Notes under the pieces: model-generated | The model's database searches: none | The model's input: only the letters and a program-made list of their open reading frames with translations | What the model was told of the DNA's origin: nothing | Program-made: the position numbers and the translations under genes | Part shown: positions 31,428 through 39,792 of the stretch, piece by piece | How positions within the stretch are numbered: position 1 is the first letter of the stretch | Layout of the letters: each line of letters starts with the position of its first letter | Source of the DNA: Acidovorax delafieldii | GTDB taxonomy: Bacteria; Pseudomonadota; Gammaproteobacteria; Burkholderiales; Burkholderiaceae_C | Length of the DNA: 64,000 nucleotides | Reading direction: 5' to 3' | NCBI GenBank assembly: GCA_002377855.1 | Contig: DFQQ01000008.1 | Span: 1-64,000, forward strand

Positions 31428-32537
31428 ATGACCCACGCAGAACCTTTGGTCCGCTTCAGCGGCGTACAGAAAACCTACGACGGAGAGCAGCTGGTAGTGC
31501 GTGCGCTGAACCTGGATATCCAGCGCGGCGAATTCCTGAGCCTGCTCGGGCCGTCGGGCTCTGGCAAGACCACCACGCTGATGATGCTGGCCGGGTTTGA
31601 ATCGCCCACCTCCGGGGACATCTTGCTCGGCGGCAAGCAGATCACACGCACCCCGCCGCACAAGCGCAACTTTGGCATGGTGTTCCAGAACTACGCGCTG
31701 TTCCCGCACCTCACCGTGGGCGAAAACGTGGCCTACCCCCTGACAGTGCGAAAGGTGCCCAAAGCCGAGCAAGCAGACCGGGTGAAGAAAGCACTGGACA
31801 TGGTGCGCCTGTCGGGCATGGCGGATCGCTTGCCCGCCCGCTTGTCGGGCGGACAGCAGCAACGTGTGGCCCTGGCGCGTGCACTGGTGTTCAACCCCCA
31901 GCTCGTGCTGATGGACGAGCCCCTGGGCGCGCTGGACAAGCAGTTGCGCGAGCACATGCAGATCGAGCTGAAGGAACTGCACCGCCAGCTGGGCGTGACC
32001 TTTGTCTACGTGACGCATGACCAAGGCGAGGCCCTGACCATGAGCGACCGGGTGGCCGTCTTCAACGAGGGCATCATCCAGCAGCTGGCCGACGTGGAGA
32101 GCCTTTACGAAACTCCCAGCAACCGCTTCGTGGCAGGCTTCGTGGGCGACAGCACCGTCCTGTGCGGCACGCTGCAGGGCAGCGGCACCGCCAGCAGGCT
32201 GGTGCTGCCGGATGGCCGCGAACTGCCCGGTGTGAACGTCAACCAGCTCGCACCCGGCAGCACGGCAGAGGCCTGCATTCGGCCCGAACGCATCGTGCTG
32301 CACGGCCCCACGGCCACGCCCCAAGGCGCTGCGCTGCGGGCCAAGGTGGCGGGCGCCATCTATTACGGCGATCACTTGCGCCTGATGTGCGATGTCGGCG
32401 CAGGGCAAGCACCCGCCACCGTCAAGCTGCCTTTGACCCGCGCCGACGCCAACCCCCACCCACAACCCGGCGAAGCCGTGTTGCTGGAGTTCCCGGCAGA
32501 GTCCACACGCATTTATGCGCCCGCCACGGTGCATTGA
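31428..32537 (+). CDS. Polyamine-type ABC transporter ATP-binding protein (PotA-like)
   Basis: A 369-residue ATPase: Walker A GPSGSGKTT (residues ~43-51), Q-loop FGMVFQNYALFPHLTV, signature LSGGQQQRVALARAL, Walker B LVLMDEPLGALD and the switch histidine YVTHDQ. A C-terminal TOBE-type domain follows (residues ~280-365). It begins 34 bp after gabT and precedes the receptor and two permeases. The family carries spermidine/putrescine or similar cations; GABA or putrescine would suit the neighbouring enzymes. Confidence 0.93.
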   Translation: MTHAEPLVRFSGVQKTYDGEQLVVRALNLDIQRGEFLSLLGPSGSGKTTTLMMLAGFESPTSGDILLGGKQITRTPPHKRNFGMVFQNYALFPHLTVGENVAYPLTVRKVPKAEQADRVKKALDMVRLSGMADRLPARLSGGQQQRVALARALVFNPQLVLMDEPLGALDKQLREHMQIELKELHRQLGVTFVYVTHDQGEALTMSDRVAVFNEGIIQQLADVESLYETPSNRFVAGFVGDSTVLCGTLQGSGTASRLVLPDGRELPGVNVNQLAPGSTAEACIRPERIVLHGPTATPQGAALRAKVAGAIYYGDHLRLMCDVGAGQAPATVKLPLTRADANPHPQPGEAVLLEFPAESTRIYAPATVH

Positions 32538-32611
32538 CCAGCGTGCCCTTCCATTCACCTTCGATTCCCTGGTCCCGTTTCCCCTTCCCATCACTTTCGA
32601 GGAGCAAACCC

Positions 32612-33643
32612 ATGAACAAGAGCCTGATCGCCTGCGCCGCATTGACCACCTGCTTTGCGCTGCCCAGCCTGGCACAGCAACAAATCACCGTGGTGAACTT
32701 TGGAGGCGCCAACGCAAACGCCCAAAAGAAGGCGTTCTACGAGCCCTACGAAAAGCTCGGCAACAAGATCGTGGCTGTCGAATACAACGGTGAGCAGGCC
32801 AAGGTCAAGGCCATGGTCGAGACCAAGAAAGTGACGTGGGACGTGGTGGAAGTCGAATCGCCGGACGCTGCACGCGGCTGCGACGAAGGCCTTTACGAAA
32901 AGCTGGACTACAGCAAGATCATTCCCAAGGCAGACCTGCTGCCCGCTGCGGTGAACGAATGTGCGGTCGGAATCTTCGTTTGGTCCACCGTCATGGCCTA
33001 CAACGGCGACAAGCTCAAGAACCCGCCCACGAGCTGGGCGGATTTTTGGGACACCAAGAAGATCCCTGGCAAGCGCGGCATGCGCAAGGGCGCTCGCTAC
33101 AACCTGGAATTTGCCCTGCTGGCCGATGGCGTGAAGCCCGCCGATGTGTACAAGGTGCTGGCTACCAAAGAAGGCGCAGACCGCGCGTTCAAAAAGCTCA
33201 CCGAACTCAAGCCGAACATCCAGTGGTGGGAAGCCGGCGCGCAGGCGCCCCAGTTCCTGGTGGCTGGTGATGTGGCGCTGACCACCGTGTTCAACGGCCG
33301 CATCGACGCTGCCAACCGCGAGGGCCGCAACCTCAAGATCTACTGGCCCGGCGGCATCTATGACCTGGACTACTGGGCCATTCCGAAAGGCACGCCCAAC
33401 AAGGAGGCCGCAGTGAAGTTCATCGCCTTCACCCTGCAGGCGCCGCAGCAGAGCGCCTATGCGCAGAACATTGCCTATGGCCCCGCCAACAGCAAGGCCC
33501 TGGGGTCATTGGACAAGAAAGTGCTGGACGACCTGCCCACCTCGGCAGCCAACGCCAAAGAGGCGCTGCAGTTCAGCGTGGGCTTCTGGGCAGACCAGGG
33601 CGAGGCACTGGAAAAGCGCTTCGCCGCGTGGGCCACGCAATAA
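32612..33643 (+). CDS. ABC transporter substrate-binding protein, PotD/PotF-like
   Basis: A 343-residue periplasmic receptor with signal peptide MNKSLIACAALTTCFALPSLAQ. It shows the spermidine/putrescine-receptor pattern QITVVNFGGANANAQKKAFYEPYEK, WDVVEVESPDAARGCDEGLYEKLDYSKI, NPPTSWADFWDTKKIPGKR and YDLDYWAIPKGTPNKEAAVKFI. CGAGGAG precedes the start. It would deliver a polyamine or related compound to the permeases encoded downstream. Confidence 0.94.
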   Translation: MNKSLIACAALTTCFALPSLAQQQITVVNFGGANANAQKKAFYEPYEKLGNKIVAVEYNGEQAKVKAMVETKKVTWDVVEVESPDAARGCDEGLYEKLDYSKIIPKADLLPAAVNECAVGIFVWSTVMAYNGDKLKNPPTSWADFWDTKKIPGKRGMRKGARYNLEFALLADGVKPADVYKVLATKEGADRAFKKLTELKPNIQWWEAGAQAPQFLVAGDVALTTVFNGRIDAANREGRNLKIYWPGGIYDLDYWAIPKGTPNKEAAVKFIAFTLQAPQQSAYAQNIAYGPANSKALGSLDKKVLDDLPTSAANAKEALQFSVGFWADQGEALEKRFAAWATQ

Positions 33644-33755
33644 CTTTTGAAGCAAGCGCGCCCCAGTGCATGGCCGTGATACGCCCGCGGGTTCCTCCTG
33701 CGGTGCGCGGCACGCTGGGGCCAGTTCCAGTCTGAAACGCCGAGAGCAAAACACC

Positions 33756-35018
33756 ATGCAAGCCACCCTGGCCCATCCCCACGCCAGTGCACCGCCCAGC
33801 GCCGCCCCCGGCGCGCTGCGCCAGGCACTGGCCCGTGCCGAGTCACGCCGCAAATGGCGCGCTTTCGCGCTCACCGTGCCATTGCTGTTGTTTTTGCTGC
33901 TCACACTGCTGGTGCCCATCGTGGCCCTTTTGCAGCGCGCGGTGGAAAACCCCGAGGTTGCCAACGCTCTCCCCACCACGGTGCGCGCTCTGGACGGCTG
34001 GGACCGCAAAGAAGCCCCCGCAGCCGGTGCCTACGCCGCACTGGTGCAAGACCTGGGCCGCCTGCCCGACAGCTCGGACGCAGGCGCCCTTGCGCGCAGG
34101 CTCAACACCGAAGTGCCCGGTGCCCGCTCACTCATCATGGGCGCCTACCGCGCGCTGCCGCTGGAAGGTGGGCCAGAAGCGGTCCGCGACCAGTTGCTGC
34201 AGAAGGACACCCGCTGGGCAGAGCCCGCCCTGTGGCAAGCCATTGCCAAGAACGGCGCGCGCTGGACGCCAGACTACCTCCTTGCCTCCGTAGACCTGCA
34301 ACGCGACGCCCAAGGCCATGTCGAGCGCATGCCCGAAGAGCAGCGCGCCTTTGGCGGCATCTTGCTGCGCACCTTCCACATCAGCCTGGTGGTCACCGTG
34401 TTCTGCCTGCTGCTGGGCTACCCCCTGGCCTGGTGGCTGGCCACCCTGCCCGCCCGCTCGGCCAATGTGCTGATGATTCTGGTGCTGGTTCCGTTCTGGA
34501 CCTCCATCCTGGTGCGGGTGGCGGCCTGGATCGTGCTGCTGCAGTCAGAGGGGCTGGTGAACCGGGGGCTGATGGGCCTGGGCTTCATTGATGAGCCGTT
34601 GGCCCTGCTCTTCAACCGCACGGGGGTGGTGATTGCCATGGTGCACATCCTGCTGCCCTTCACGATCTTGCCGCTGTACAGCGTGATGAAGAGTGTGCCG
34701 CCCACCTACCTGCGCGCTGCCATCTCGCTGGGCAGCTCCCCCTTGGCCGCGTTCTTTCGCGTGTACGTGCCGCAAACCTATCCAGGCATCGGCGCGGGTG
34801 CGCTGCTGGTCTTCATTTTGTCCATCGGGTACTACGTGACCCCTGCGCTGCTGGGCGGGGCCGATGACCAGATGCTGAGCTACTACATCGCGCGCTACAC
34901 CAATGTCGAAATCAACTGGGGCATGGCCTGTGCGCTGGGCGCCCTGCTGCTCGCCGCCACGCTGGTGCTGTACGGCGTGTACCGCCGCATCGGCAAGGCC
35001 GAACTCAGCCTGGGTTGA
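33756..35018 (+). CDS. ABC transporter permease, PotB-like, with enlarged periplasmic region
   Basis: A 420-residue permease, about 120 residues longer than E. coli PotB. After the first hydrophobic segment (~36-62) comes a hydrophilic region (~65-200, containing ALDGWDRKEAPAAGAYAALV) probably outside the membrane, then the usual core with five segments and the EAA-type loop (LRAAISLGSSPLAAFFRVYVPQTYPGIGAG). It pairs with the PotC-like permease 27 bp downstream. Some Proteobacterial homologues share this long N-terminal part, as far as I recall. Confidence 0.9.
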   Translation: MQATLAHPHASAPPSAAPGALRQALARAESRRKWRAFALTVPLLLFLLLTLLVPIVALLQRAVENPEVANALPTTVRALDGWDRKEAPAAGAYAALVQDLGRLPDSSDAGALARRLNTEVPGARSLIMGAYRALPLEGGPEAVRDQLLQKDTRWAEPALWQAIAKNGARWTPDYLLASVDLQRDAQGHVERMPEEQRAFGGILLRTFHISLVVTVFCLLLGYPLAWWLATLPARSANVLMILVLVPFWTSILVRVAAWIVLLQSEGLVNRGLMGLGFIDEPLALLFNRTGVVIAMVHILLPFTILPLYSVMKSVPPTYLRAAISLGSSPLAAFFRVYVPQTYPGIGAGALLVFILSIGYYVTPALLGGADDQMLSYYIARYTNVEINWGMACALGALLLAATLVLYGVYRRIGKAELSLG

Positions 35019-35045
35019 TCCGTTCATTCAACATTGAGGTCTGCC

Positions 35046-35867
35046 ATGCGCCACCTTTTGCCCCAATTTCCCCTCTACGCCACCCTGGCCGACAAGCTCG
35101 GCTGGTGGGCCGTGCGCGCGCTTTGCGTGGCCGTGCTCATTTTCCTGCTGGCGCCCATCCTCGTGATGGTGCCGCTGTCGTTCTCGGAGAGTTCATTTCT
35201 CGCCTACCCCATCCATGGCTGGTCATTCAAGTGGTACCAGAACCTGTTTGAATCGCCCGAATGGGCCCGCGCCACGCGCAACAGCTTCATCGTGGCCCCT
35301 GCGGCCACGCTCATTGCCACGGTGCTGGGCACGCTGGCGGCCGTGGGGCTGTCGCGGGCAGATTTCCCCTTCAAGGGGCTGCTCATGGGCATCCTGATCG
35401 CTCCCATGGTGGTCCCCATCATCGTGGTGGGTGTGGCCACGTACCTGTACTTTGCACCGCTGGGCCTGGCAGACAGCTACTTCGGCCTCATCATCGTTCA
35501 CGCGGCCCTGGGAGCCCCCTTTGTGCTGACCACCGTGCTGGCCACGCTGGCAGGGTTCAACCACAACTTGGTGCGCGCATCGCTGAGCCTGGGCGAGACG
35601 CCGTTCAACACGTTCTTCCGCGTCACGCTGCCAGTGATTGCACCAGGCGTCATCTCGGGTGCGCTGTTTGCTTTTGCCACGTCGTTCGACGAAGTGGTGG
35701 TCACACTCTTCCTGGCGGGGGCAGACCAGTCCACCCTGCCGCGCCAGATGTTCACAGGCATCCGTGAAAACATTTCACCCACCATTGCAGCCGTCGCCAC
35801 GCTGCTGATTCTGTTCACCACCAGCCTGCTGCTGGCCCTGGAATGGCTGCGGGGCCGGCGGGCATGA
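35046..35867 (+). CDS. ABC transporter permease, PotC-like
   Basis: A 273-residue permease with six hydrophobic segments: APILVMVPLSFSESSFLAYPIHGWSFKWYQNLFESPEWARATRNS near the N-terminus, and the EAA loop LVRASLSLGETPFNTFFRVTLPVIAPGVISG. GAGGT lies six bases before ATG 35046. It completes the PotADBC-type set. Short dehydrogenase step genes follow after 134 bp. Confidence 0.93.
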   Translation: MRHLLPQFPLYATLADKLGWWAVRALCVAVLIFLLAPILVMVPLSFSESSFLAYPIHGWSFKWYQNLFESPEWARATRNSFIVAPAATLIATVLGTLAAVGLSRADFPFKGLLMGILIAPMVVPIIVVGVATYLYFAPLGLADSYFGLIIVHAALGAPFVLTTVLATLAGFNHNLVRASLSLGETPFNTFFRVTLPVIAPGVISGALFAFATSFDEVVVTLFLAGADQSTLPRQMFTGIRENISPTIAAVATLLILFTTSLLLALEWLRGRRA

Positions 35868-36001
35868 GCCTGCGTTACCCAACGCCCCAATGGCGCGCAG
35901 GCGTTTGCAGGGGTGACATGACACCGCTGCCCGTACGGCCGACAATGGCTGCGCTCTGACCACGCTGGCCGGCCAAGACCCTGTTTTTGAAGGACCCTTC
36001 C

Positions 36002-37492
36002 ATGGACATGAAGACATCCCCCCTTTCTTTGCTCAACGACGCAACGCTGTTCAAGACCTCTGCCCTGGTCAACGGCCAGTGGCTGGACGGCGACAGCCGT
36101 TTTGACGTGAACGACCCCGCCACCGGCCTGAAACTGGCCGACGTGGCCAACCTGGGCCCGGCAGACGCAGAAGCCGCCATCGCCGCCGCCAACGCCGCCT
36201 GGGGCCCCTGGAAGACCAAGACAGCCAAGGAGCGCAGCGCCATTCTGCGCAAATGGTTCGACCTGCTCATGGCCCACCAGGACGACCTGGCCCGCATCAT
36301 GACCGCCGAGCAAGGCAAGCCCTTCCCTGAGGCCAAGGGCGAAGTGGCCTACGGGGCCAGTTTTGTAGAGTGGTTTGCCGAAGAAGCCAAGCGGGTGAAC
36401 GGCGAGACCCTGCCGCAGTTCGACAACAACCGCCGCCTGCTGGTGGTCAAGCAGCCGATTGGCGTGTGCGCTGCCATCACGCCCTGGAACTTTCCGCTGG
36501 CCATGATCACCCGCAAGGTGGCACCCGCCCTGGCCGCAGGCTGCCCCGTGGTCATCAAGCCCGCCGAACTCACGCCCCTCACAGCCCTTGCCGCAGGCGA
36601 GCTGGCCCTCCGCGCGGGCATCCCGGCAGGAGTGCTCAACATCCTCACAGCCGACAGCGCAAACTCCATCGCCATTGGCAAGGTGCTGTGCGCAAGCGAC
36701 GTGGTGCGCCACATCAGCTTCACCGGCAGCACCGAGGTGGGCCGCATCCTGATGGCGCAGTCGGCCCCCACGGTCAAGAAGATGTCGCTGGAGCTGGGCG
36801 GCAACGCGCCCTTCATTGTGTTCGACGACGCCGATGTGGACAGCGCCGTGGAAGGGGCCTTTGCCAGCAAATACCGCAACGCCGGCCAGACCTGCGTATG
36901 CACCAATCGCTTTTATGTGCAGGAAGGCGTGTACGACGAGTTCGTGGCAAAGTTTGCGGCCAAGGTGAAGACGGCCAAGGTCGGCAACGGCTTTGAAGAC
37001 GGTGTGAACCAGGGCCCGCTGATCGAAGAAGCCGCGTTGCAAAAGGTGCAGCGGCATGTGGATGACGCGCTGGCCAAGGGCGGCCAGGTGGTGGCTGGAG
37101 GTCAGCGCCTGAACAGCCTGGGCTCGAGTCAGTTCTTCGAGCCCACGGTGGTGGCCAACGCAACGGCTGACATGCTGTGCGCCCGCGAGGAGACCTTTGG
37201 CCCTTTTGCGCCCGTATTCAAATTCAAGACCGAGCAGGAAGCGATTGATGCCGCCAACAACACCGAGTTTGGCCTGGCCAGCTACTTCTACAGCCGCGAC
37301 GTGGGCCGCATCTTCCGCGTGGGCGAAGCGCTGGAATACGGCATGGTGGGCATCAACGTGGGCATTCTGGCGACCGAGCACGTACCCTTCGGCGGCGTGA
37401 AACAGTCGGGCCTGGGCCGCGAAGGCTCGCACCACGGCATGGATGACTATGTCGAGATCAAGTACCTGTGCCTTGGCGACATCCAGAAGTGA
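36002..37492 (+). CDS. gabD: NAD(P)-dependent succinate-semialdehyde dehydrogenase
   Basis: A 496-residue aldehyde dehydrogenase that oxidises succinate semialdehyde to succinate. Motifs: PWNFPLAMITRKVAPALAAGCPVVIKPAELTPL, FTGSTEVGRIL, ELGGNAPFIVFDDADVD (general-base Glu), NAGQTCVCTNRF (catalytic Cys, the family CxC), and KQSGLGREGSHHGMDDYVEIKYLC. AAGGA precedes ATG 36002. It completes the route from GABA to the citric acid cycle begun by gabT. Confidence 0.96.
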   Translation: MDMKTSPLSLLNDATLFKTSALVNGQWLDGDSRFDVNDPATGLKLADVANLGPADAEAAIAAANAAWGPWKTKTAKERSAILRKWFDLLMAHQDDLARIMTAEQGKPFPEAKGEVAYGASFVEWFAEEAKRVNGETLPQFDNNRRLLVVKQPIGVCAAITPWNFPLAMITRKVAPALAAGCPVVIKPAELTPLTALAAGELALRAGIPAGVLNILTADSANSIAIGKVLCASDVVRHISFTGSTEVGRILMAQSAPTVKKMSLELGGNAPFIVFDDADVDSAVEGAFASKYRNAGQTCVCTNRFYVQEGVYDEFVAKFAAKVKTAKVGNGFEDGVNQGPLIEEAALQKVQRHVDDALAKGGQVVAGGQRLNSLGSSQFFEPTVVANATADMLCAREETFGPFAPVFKFKTEQEAIDAANNTEFGLASYFYSRDVGRIFRVGEALEYGMVGINVGILATEHVPFGGVKQSGLGREGSHHGMDDYVEIKYLCLGDIQK

Positions 37493-37577
37493 CCACCCCG
37501 CACTGGGCGCACCAGCGCCACTGAAACCGCGCAGGAGCTCATCTGATGGCATTGGTGGTGTGAACTGCCGATGAACA

Positions 37578-37597
37578 AAGCCCGCAAATGCGGGCTT
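37578..37597 (+). terminator. Hairpin after gabD
   Basis: AAGCCCGC-AAAT-GCGGGCTT, a perfect stem but without a proper T-run. It may be a weak or Rho-assisted end of the gab operon. Confidence 0.45.
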
Positions 37598-37627
37598 CAG
37601 TGCTTGAGCTAAATTCGCCTGATTCGG

Positions 37628-38077
37628 TTAGGCAATGACTTCACCTGTGTAGATGAAGTGTGCCGCTACCTGAGCAAACTGCAGCATTAGTTTGCGGTCC
37701 TCGGGTGTATCCATGAGTGCAATCTCATGCGATCCTGGCTCATCCAAGATCCAAAGTAACAGGTGCCCATAGTAGGGGTCGCTGACATAAACAAGGTGTC
37801 GGTCGCTCCGTTTGCGTGCCCGCCTAGTCCAGTCTAAATTCCAGCGCTTGAGTGCAGCGAGATCGCTGAGCGGGACAAGATGCACATGCCGCAAAACATT
37901 CGGTTCGCCGTCAACAAAGGGCGTGCCGTATGCGCCGTCTTTCCCGAACAGTGGGCTACTGTATTCGCCTTCTGCTCCTAGAGATTTCCAGAGGTCAAAC
38001 TCAGCAGCCAAAGATTTGGGGTCTTGGCCGGACTCACGTAGTTGCCCGCAAATCGCGTCAGTTAACTTCGTAGCCAA
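37628..38077 (-). CDS. YafO-type mRNA interferase toxin
   Basis: About 149 residues (TTG start 38077). It aligns by eye to E. coli YafO, a ribosome-dependent mRNA endonuclease: the SPLFGKDGAYGTPFVDGEPNVLRHVHLVPL block matches YafO's FGRDALYDDSF...VAHIHL, and DRHLVYVSDPYYGHLLLWILDEPGSHEIA matches its HLVYCQG...LLIAILKPEPHKLA. It directly follows the candidate antitoxin gene. No good ribosome site is seen; the frame is open back to the antitoxin TAA, and ATT at 38089 is another possible start. AT-richer than neighbours. Confidence 0.8.
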   Translation of the reverse strand: MATKLTDAICGQLRESGQDPKSLAAEFDLWKSLGAEGEYSSPLFGKDGAYGTPFVDGEPNVLRHVHLVPLSDLAALKRWNLDWTRRARKRSDRHLVYVSDPYYGHLLLWILDEPGSHEIALMDTPEDRKLMLQFAQVAAHFIYTGEVIA

Positions 38078-38089
38078 CAGCGCACCAAT

Positions 38090-38329
38090 TTATATCTTGA
38101 TATGCGCAAAAGCCTTGCGTGCTGCTTCCTTCGTGAACAAGTGTGCGTTCGCAGGGGCAGAAATAAACTCAAACGTGCGACGCGTTTGCTCAGAGATTTT
38201 TGGCTGCTGAGTACGAGACAGTACGACTTTCTTGACCAGCCGAGCCCTGCTAAAGACCCGCACCTGTCCACCCGACGACGTAGCCATCGCTGGCGAGATA
38301 TGAGTCTTTGGAGGCGCTGCGGCGGTCAT
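38090..38329 (-). CDS. Candidate antitoxin of the YafO-type module
   Basis: A 79-residue protein (ATG 38329) ending TQQPKISEQTRRTFEFISAPANAHLFTKEAARKAFAHIKI. It does not look like YafN or the Phd/YefM family and I do not recognise it. The position, 12 bp before a YafO-type toxin in the same strand and frame, with a palindrome upstream of the start, is that of an antitoxin. A TTG at 38353 would lengthen it by eight residues. Function is inferred from context only. Confidence 0.6.
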   Translation of the reverse strand: MTAAAPPKTHISPAMATSSGGQVRVFSRARLVKKVVLSRTQQPKISEQTRRTFEFISAPANAHLFTKEAARKAFAHIKI

Positions 38330-38341
38330 GGCAATTTGAGT

Positions 38342-38355
38342 GTTTGATGTCAAAC
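38342..38355 (-). promoter_or_regulatory. Palindrome at the promoter of the toxin-antitoxin pair
   Basis: GTTTGA-TG-TCAAAC, six-base arms. On the minus strand it contains TTGACA, a perfect -35 hexamer, though no convincing -10 follows at 17 bp. Suits autorepression. Confidence 0.4.
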
Positions 38356-38530
38356 AAGTTCAATTTTGCCATCAACATGGTTCTAGCGCCTTGGTCGTGG
38401 CGCCTCAACAACCTCCTGATAGTACGCCATTCGTCTAATGTCTTGATTTTGCTTGCTTTTCAAACCTGTTTTACGCAATGGGCAACATGAGAATCGATTG
38501 GCACTACAGGAGAACCCGTGCCATTTCTGA
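38356..38530. other. Non-coding stretch between antitoxin and integrase remnant
   Basis: AT-richer DNA without a supported gene; probably leftover island sequence. Confidence 0.4.
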
Positions 38531-38785
38531 TCAAACTCGCAGTCTTCCTAGTACTTCTCTTGGCCCCCCCCTCACATTGCCAGAGCCCAGCGCAATGGCA
38601 TCGGCCAGCGTCAACTCAGGCCACGGACCAATCGCAATCTGCTTCAAGCGATCATCCGGCCCCCGGTAGCGATACGTCCACGTCTTGCCCGACTTGGTGG
38701 CGAGCAAGCGCAGACCCGGGCAATCTGGCACCGTGAGAGCAGCCCCAGGCTGCAGATTTTCCGCAGCCCTCGAATCAAAAACCAT
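38531..38785 (-). pseudogene. Truncated tyrosine integrase (N-terminal arm-binding domain only)
   Basis: ATG 38785, preceded by GGGAG, begins a frame matching the N-terminal DUF4102/arm-DNA-binding domain of tRNA-targeting integrases: DCPGLRLLATKSGKTWTYRYR and RLKQIAIGPWPELTLADA. After residue ~67 the match stops and the frame ends after 84 residues; the core-binding and catalytic domains are missing. It points away from the tRNA-Gly gene 205 bp upstream, the usual location of an integrase. It is a remnant of an integrative element. Confidence 0.8.
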
Positions 38786-38990
38786 ATACTCCCACCTGCA
38801 ATTCGCGCCGAGTGCTGAGCCGGTATAGCTTCCCAAATCAAAAGCTACACCAAAACTACGCTTGGAGTATATGCAGGCATGGGTTTAGATAGGCAGGCGT
38901 ACAAAACGCAGCAGCCGCAGAAAGCCAAAAACAGCATTACAATCAACGACTTACAGAGCCAATCCGTTACAAATCAATGGGTTAGGAAAT

Positions 38991-39064
38991 GCGGGTGTAG
39001 TTCAATGGTAGAACGGCAGCTTCCCAAGCTTCATACGAGGGTTCGATTCCCTTCACCCGCTCCA
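38991..39064 (+). tRNA. tRNA-Gly (anticodon CCC)
   Basis: 74 bases including encoded CCA. Acceptor GCGGGTG/CACCCGC, D arm GTTC/GAAC, anticodon loop TTCCCAA giving CCC, T arm with TTCGATT loop. The anticodon stem has one C-U mismatch (second pair). A terminator follows ten bases later. The integrase remnant lies upstream. Confidence 0.97.
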
Positions 39065-39073
39065 AAAATACTG

Positions 39074-39110
39074 AAAAGCCCGATGTGCCTTGCACCCATC
39101 GGGCTTTTTC
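39074..39110 (+). terminator. Bidirectional terminator between tRNA-Gly and ogt
   Basis: AAAAGCCCGATG ... CATCGGGCTTTTTC, 12-pair stem, serving the tRNA on one strand and the methyltransferase on the other. Confidence 0.88.
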
Positions 39111-39136
39111 ATTGGGCGCGCAGGTCGTGGCGCCCT

Positions 39137-39706
39137 TCAAAAACCTGGCAAGGCCTGGGTGTCGCCCCAGCAAGCCCCTTCGATCTGCAGCATGCGCAGC
39201 TTGGTGGCCGTGCCGCCGGTGGCGGAAAAACCGCCCGACTGAAACCCCGCCCCCATCACCCTGTGGCAAGGCACCACAGGAGCAAATGGGTTCAGGCCCA
39301 GCGCCTGGCCCACGGCACGCGCCAAGCCTTTGCTGCCCAGTTGCTCGGCAATGTCGCCATAGGTGCGGACTTGGCCGGGTGGTATGGCGCGAGTGATGGC
39401 GTACACGCGCTGGTGAAAGTCTGACACCTGCGCCATGTCCAGCGTCACCTCGCGCAAGTCGAGCTTTTGCCCCTGCAGCAGTGCCTGGATTCCCTGGATG
39501 GCGGAGGCAGCATCGGGCGGCGGGCAGGTTGCAATGCAGGGACCGCTGGCGCGCAGCAGCCGCGCCACTGTGGCATCGTCGTCCTGCTCGGGTAACTGCA
39601 CCGCGCGCAAGCCCGCAGCACCCCAAGCCAACGCGCAGCGGCCTACGGCCGTGTCGAACAAGGCATAGCCCAGCGCAGGATTCGATGGGTGGGACTGCTC
39701 ACGCAT
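39137..39706 (-). CDS. ogt: Methylated-DNA-protein-cysteine S-methyltransferase
   Basis: A 189-residue suicide repair protein that removes alkyl groups from O6-methylguanine. The active-site motif VVPCHRVMG holds the acceptor Cys 147, preceded by the helix-turn-helix TYGDIAEQLGSKGLARAVGQALGLNPFAPV. The Ada-type N-terminal DNA-methylphosphotriester domain is absent, so it is Ogt-like. A dispersed repeat sits immediately upstream of its start. Confidence 0.95.
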   Translation of the reverse strand: MREQSHPSNPALGYALFDTAVGRCALAWGAAGLRAVQLPEQDDDATVARLLRASGPCIATCPPPDAASAIQGIQALLQGQKLDLREVTLDMAQVSDFHQRVYAITRAIPPGQVRTYGDIAEQLGSKGLARAVGQALGLNPFAPVVPCHRVMGAGFQSGGFSATGGTATKLRMLQIEGACWGDTQALPGF

Positions 39707-39718
39707 TGCTATACAAAC

Positions 39719-39765
39719 AATAGCTGCTTACGCTTACGAATAAAGCGCTAGCGGCATATTTGACC
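39719..39765 (+). repeat. Dispersed hairpin repeat, copy I
   Basis: ATAGCTGCTTACGCTT-ACGAATA-AAGCGCTAGCGGC: the stem GCTGCT-TA-CGCTT pairs with AAGCG-CT-AGCGGC (11 pairs with one G-T and a 2x2 internal loop). It is the best preserved copy in the window. Confidence 0.9.
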
Positions 39766-39792
39766 TAAACCACACACTTGACCCACCCGTGC

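Noticed and set aside
38518..38736. Plus-strand open frame starting with a signal-peptide-like sequence
   Set aside because: It is opposite the integrase remnant, which has clear family similarity; the hydrophobic start is accidental.
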